Below, one piece after another: positions 15,150 through 17,234 of a stretch of 17,234 nucleotides of DNA. The stretch covers positions 1 through 17,234 of the forward strand of contig JABIYQ010000477.1 of assembly GCA_018702715.1 (NCBI GenBank), read 5' to 3'. Below the pieces are notes generated by a model. That model did not search any database and was not told the origin of the DNA. It saw nothing but the letters and a program-made list of their open reading frames with translations. Made by a program: the position numbers and the translations under genes. The first letter of the stretch is position 1. Each line of letters starts with the position of its first letter. This DNA comes from Desulfobacula sp. GTDB taxonomy: Bacteria; Desulfobacterota; Desulfobacteria; Desulfobacterales; Desulfobacteraceae.

Positions 15150-15789
15150 GTTGACCAATCAATTTCACGAATCTACATGCACCAAGGTTTGTTGTATTTA
15201 TCCTGTCTTCGGTCTTTTCAAGCCGTATCAACTCCTGGGACAAATTATCACCCACGGGCATTACAAGCCTTCCACCGGTTGAAAGCTGTTCAATCAAAGG
15301 GCTGGGAATTTTTTGTCCGCCTGCTGTGACTATGATGGCATCAAAAGGACCTTCCTGCTTCCACCCTTGTGTGCCATCTGAATACCGGGTGACGATATTA
15401 TGGTATTTAAGCTTATCAAAAAGTTTTCGCGTCTGTAAAAAAAGGGTATTATTCCTTTCGATTGTATATACTTTATATACCATCTGGGCCAGGACAGCTG
15501 CCTGATATCCTGATCCCGTACCGATCTCAAGCACTCTTTCATGGCCTTTTAGATTCAGACTTTGAGTCATCTCTGCAATTATATAAGGCTGGGAAATCGT
15601 CTGGCCCTCTCCAATGGGCAAAGGAAAATCTTCATAGGCGCTGTCAACAAGAGCCTCGCTGACAAATAAATGCCGGGGTACAATAGACATTGCCGATTTA
15701 ACTAGTGGATCCGTCACTCCCCTTGAAGCGATTTGTTTTTTCACCATTTCACGACGGCGGCTGGAATATTTTTTGAGTTCATTTTTCAT
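15133..15789 (-). CDS. pcm: Protein-L-isoaspartate O-methyltransferase
   Basis: SAM-dependent repair enzyme that methylates isoaspartyl residues formed in ageing proteins. From ATG 15789 the protein has 218 residues, near the usual 208-215. It has the family hallmarks GEGQTISQP at ~60-68 and SAM motif I VLEIGTGSGYQAA at ~86-98, then PFDAIIVTAGG and RLVMPVGD. I prefer this ATG to the TTG at 15825: homologues begin close to the RRREMVKKQI segment, AAGG stands five bases before it, and the TTG coincides with a -35 box. Downstream it overlaps popT. Confidence 0.93.
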   Translation of the reverse strand: MKNELKKYSSRRREMVKKQIASRGVTDPLVKSAMSIVPRHLFVSEALVDSAYEDFPLPIGEGQTISQPYIIAEMTQSLNLKGHERVLEIGTGSGYQAAVLAQMVYKVYTIERNNTLFLQTRKLFDKLKYHNIVTRYSDGTQGWKQEGPFDAIIVTAGGQKIPSPLIEQLSTGGRLVMPVGDNLSQELIRLEKTEDRINTTNLGACRFVKLIGQHGWNE

Positions 15790-15796
15790 GTACACC

Positions 15797-15825
15797 TTAA
15801 TACCAGCAACCACTGCACTCGTCAA
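15797..15825 (-). promoter_or_regulatory. Likely sigma-70 promoter of pcm-popT
   Basis: On the minus strand TTGACG (15825-15820), a 17-base spacer and TATTAA (15802-15797). The -10 box ends 7 bases before the pcm ATG, so transcription would start at or next to the first base of the start codon, as in leaderless mRNAs; the AAGG that could be a ribosome site overlaps the -10. Confidence 0.45.
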
Positions 15826-15860
15826 GAAGATACAGTCCTTTTACATCCTGATATCTTATC

Positions 15861-15889
15861 TTGATTTTTATCCTTAACATCGCTATTTA
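15861..15889 (+). promoter_or_regulatory. Likely sigma-70 promoter of the potassium channel gene
   Basis: TTGATT (15861-15866), a 17-base spacer and TATTTA (15884-15889). The -10 ends 7 bases before the ATG at 15897, again a leaderless geometry, and the gene has no Shine-Dalgarno sequence. Confidence 0.4.
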
Positions 15890-15896
15890 TATCATC

Positions 15897-16904
15897 ATGA
15901 ACAGACTTCAACATATCATCAGGGCAATTATCATTTCCTGGATTATTTTTGCATTGGGTGTGATAGGATATATGTTGATTGAAAAATGGAGTTTCCTTGA
16001 TGCAGTATATATGACTGCCATTACAGTTACTACTGCAGGGTTCATGGAAGTGCATGAATTAAGCTCAGCAGGAAGAATATTTACCAGCATCGTCCTGGTT
16101 GCCGGTGTCGGTTATTTCTTTTACATAGCCGGGCTTATCATACAATCCATAGTTGAAGGAGAAATAAAAGCAATTTTGGGGAGGAAAAGATTGGATAAAA
16201 AAATCCGCAAATTGAAAAATCATTACATTGTCTGTGGATACGGCCGTATCGGAAGAGTATTGTCTCAACTGATAAAAGAAGAGGCAAATGACATTGTTGT
16301 AGTTGAACAAGATAAAAGTCTTGTTGGTGTGTTGGAAAAAGATAAAATGCATTATATTCAGGGAGATTCCTCGGACGAGGAAATTCTTGCCAAAGCCGGC
16401 ATTGAAAACGCATCTTTTCTTATTGCCGCCCTTGGAACGGATACTGCTAATGTTTTTCTTGTCTTAACTGCAAGGCAATTAAATCCTGATATTTATATTA
16501 TGGCCCGGGCCAGCAGTCCCAATGTTAAGAAAAAACTGATGATTGCCGGGGCCAATTTTGTTGAATCCCCGTATGATATCGGAGCCATATCCATGGGATT
16601 AAAACTGCTTAGACCCAGTGTCAGTAGATTCCTTGCAATTGCGTTATCCAGAAAAAAAGAAGCCATTCAGATGGATGAAATTTTTATGCCGAAAAGTTCC
16701 AAATATACTAATGTTGCACTCAAAGATTCCGGGATCAGGCAGGATTTCAATCTAATCATTATATCCATAAAAAAAACCTCCGGAGAAATGCTTTTTAATC
16801 CTCATTTTGAAACCTTGCTTGAACCTGAAGATACTATAATTGTTATGGGAAAAACTCCGGACTTAAAGGAATTTGCAAAAGCCATCAACCCTAAGGAAAC
16901 TTGA
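15897..16904 (+). CDS. Two-helix potassium channel with RCK (TrkA-N/TrkA-C) domain
   Basis: Ion channel subunit of the MthK/GsuK type, probably a tetramer in the inner membrane. From ATG 15897 the protein has 335 residues: helix 1 (~8-27), pore loop with filter TTAGFMEV (45-52), helix 2 (~62-86), a TrkA-N/RCK Rossmann domain with GYGRIG (114-119) and an acidic residue E137 at the end of beta-2, consistent with NAD(H) binding, and a TrkA-C domain (~255-335). The filter departs from TVGYG: valine is alanine, tyrosine is phenylalanine and the second glycine is methionine. The longer reading from TTG 15861 would add 12 residues over the promoter; I reject it because homologues begin at the MNRL-like position. 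Fold assignment is firm, potassium selectivity less so. Confidence 0.85.
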   Translation: MNRLQHIIRAIIISWIIFALGVIGYMLIEKWSFLDAVYMTAITVTTAGFMEVHELSSAGRIFTSIVLVAGVGYFFYIAGLIIQSIVEGEIKAILGRKRLDKKIRKLKNHYIVCGYGRIGRVLSQLIKEEANDIVVVEQDKSLVGVLEKDKMHYIQGDSSDEEILAKAGIENASFLIAALGTDTANVFLVLTARQLNPDIYIMARASSPNVKKKLMIAGANFVESPYDIGAISMGLKLLRPSVSRFLAIALSRKKEAIQMDEIFMPKSSKYTNVALKDSGIRQDFNLIIISIKKTSGEMLFNPHFETLLEPEDTIIVMGKTPDLKEFAKAINPKET

Positions 16905-16927
16905 TCGCAACACCTAAAAACCAGTGA

Positions 16928-17234
16928 TTATATTTTATAAATTATCCGTTTATCCGTAATAATAATATCAACTGTAAATTTCCTTGATTCCATCTGGATC
17001 TGATCAACAATCTGCTCCTCATAGGCAATGGATACTTTCCTGCATGTTTCAGGCAGTTTTGTGATAAGCTTATTATAAAAATTATTACCAAAACCTATCC
17101 TGCCACCTTTATCATCAAATGCAAGCCCTGGTATAATAGCAATGTCAACATCCTCCAACGATATCTTTTTACATTTTTCAATATCCGGCTCAAGAATATC
17201 ATTGGCGCTTGTTACAAGATCGTTTTCATAATTA
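16928..17234 (-). CDS. 5-formyltetrahydrofolate cyclo-ligase, C-terminal part (5' end cut by window edge)
   Basis: ATP-dependent conversion of 5-formyl-THF to 5,10-methenyl-THF in folate metabolism. The frame is open from the right edge to a TAA at 16928-16930, giving the last 101 residues of a protein normally near 190. Visible landmarks are ILEPD, the IIPGLAFDDKGGRIGFG segment, the EEQIVDQ stretch and VDIIITDKRI at the end, in the order typical of the family. The glycine-rich loop reads GFGNNFYNK where most relatives have GYGGGYYDR, an unusual substitution. The start codon lies outside the window; a TTG at 17158 is internal. It converges with the channel gene, 23 bases apart. Confidence 0.88.
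   Translation of the reverse strand, partial: NYENDLVTSANDILEPDIEKCKKISLEDVDIAIIPGLAFDDKGGRIGFGNNFYNKLITKLPETCRKVSIAYEEQIVDQIQMESRKFTVDIIITDKRIIYKI

Noticed and set aside
15790..15825. TTG at 15825 as the start of pcm
   Set aside because: It coincides with a TTGACG -35 box; homologues begin near the ATG at 15789, which has AAGG five bases upstream.
15861..15896. TTG at 15861 as the start of the channel gene
   Set aside because: The added 12 residues are not typical for the family and the TTG lies in a -35-like box; ATG 15897 fits better.

Overview
The window reads as chromosomal DNA of an AT-rich Gram-negative bacterium. LpxC (lipid A synthesis), a Sec-exported periplasmic protein and a short-chain acyl-CoA type isomerase fit an anaerobic proteobacterium-like lineage. 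The gene order and protein style look to me like Desulfobacterota (Desulfobacter/Desulfobacula-type sulfate reducers). That placement is inference from recognition, not a computed result. I see no rRNA, tRNA, insertion sequence, CRISPR array or phage gene, and no convincing intrinsic terminator. Every gene-free gap is shorter than about 210 bases.

Layout. 1-1340 (minus): the 5' nine-tenths of a ComM/YifB AAA+ ATPase, running off the left edge. 1530-7683 (plus): a tight run lpxC, DUF4390 protein, ntrY, ntrX, rsmD, coaD, with gaps of about 12, 38 and 27 bases, a 14-base overlap, then 16 bases; this is probably one operon or two overlapping ones. 7772-9040 (plus): an MFS carrier of the oxalate/monocarboxylate type. 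9153-9875 (minus): a crotonase-fold enoyl-CoA isomerase-like protein, convergent with the MFS gene and divergent from the next block. 10084-13994 (plus): a three-gene operon of a stand-alone hydantoinase-A-like ASKHA protein, a histone-deacetylase-fold deacylase with a C-terminal cysteine cluster, and EpmA (EF-P beta-lysine ligase) coupled by a 4-base overlap. 14004-15789 (minus): popT (DUF368 undecaprenyl-phosphate carrier) downstream of and overlapping pcm. 15897-16904 (plus): a two-helix potassium channel with an RCK domain and an unusual selectivity filter. 16928-17234 (minus): the C-terminal part of 5-formyltetrahydrofolate cyclo-ligase, cut by the right edge.

How the genes fit together. 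The left block joins envelope synthesis (LpxC), a membrane two-component system (NtrYX, with a periplasmic DUF4390 protein next to it), 16S rRNA methylation (RsmD) and CoA synthesis (CoaD). Most of the window is housekeeping. The points that deserve a second look are: NtrX has lost the sigma-54 contact motif (GAFTGA is GAFEEA) while its ATPase motifs remain; the HyuA-like/HDAC/EpmA operon, whose middle enzyme carries a fused Cys-rich tail; the TAGFM filter of the channel; and two back-to-back promoters whose -10 boxes each end 7 bases before an ATG, which suggests leaderless transcripts. I did not find anything I can defend as a wholly new biological system; the HyuA-HDAC-EpmA operon is the best candidate for an undescribed pathway.
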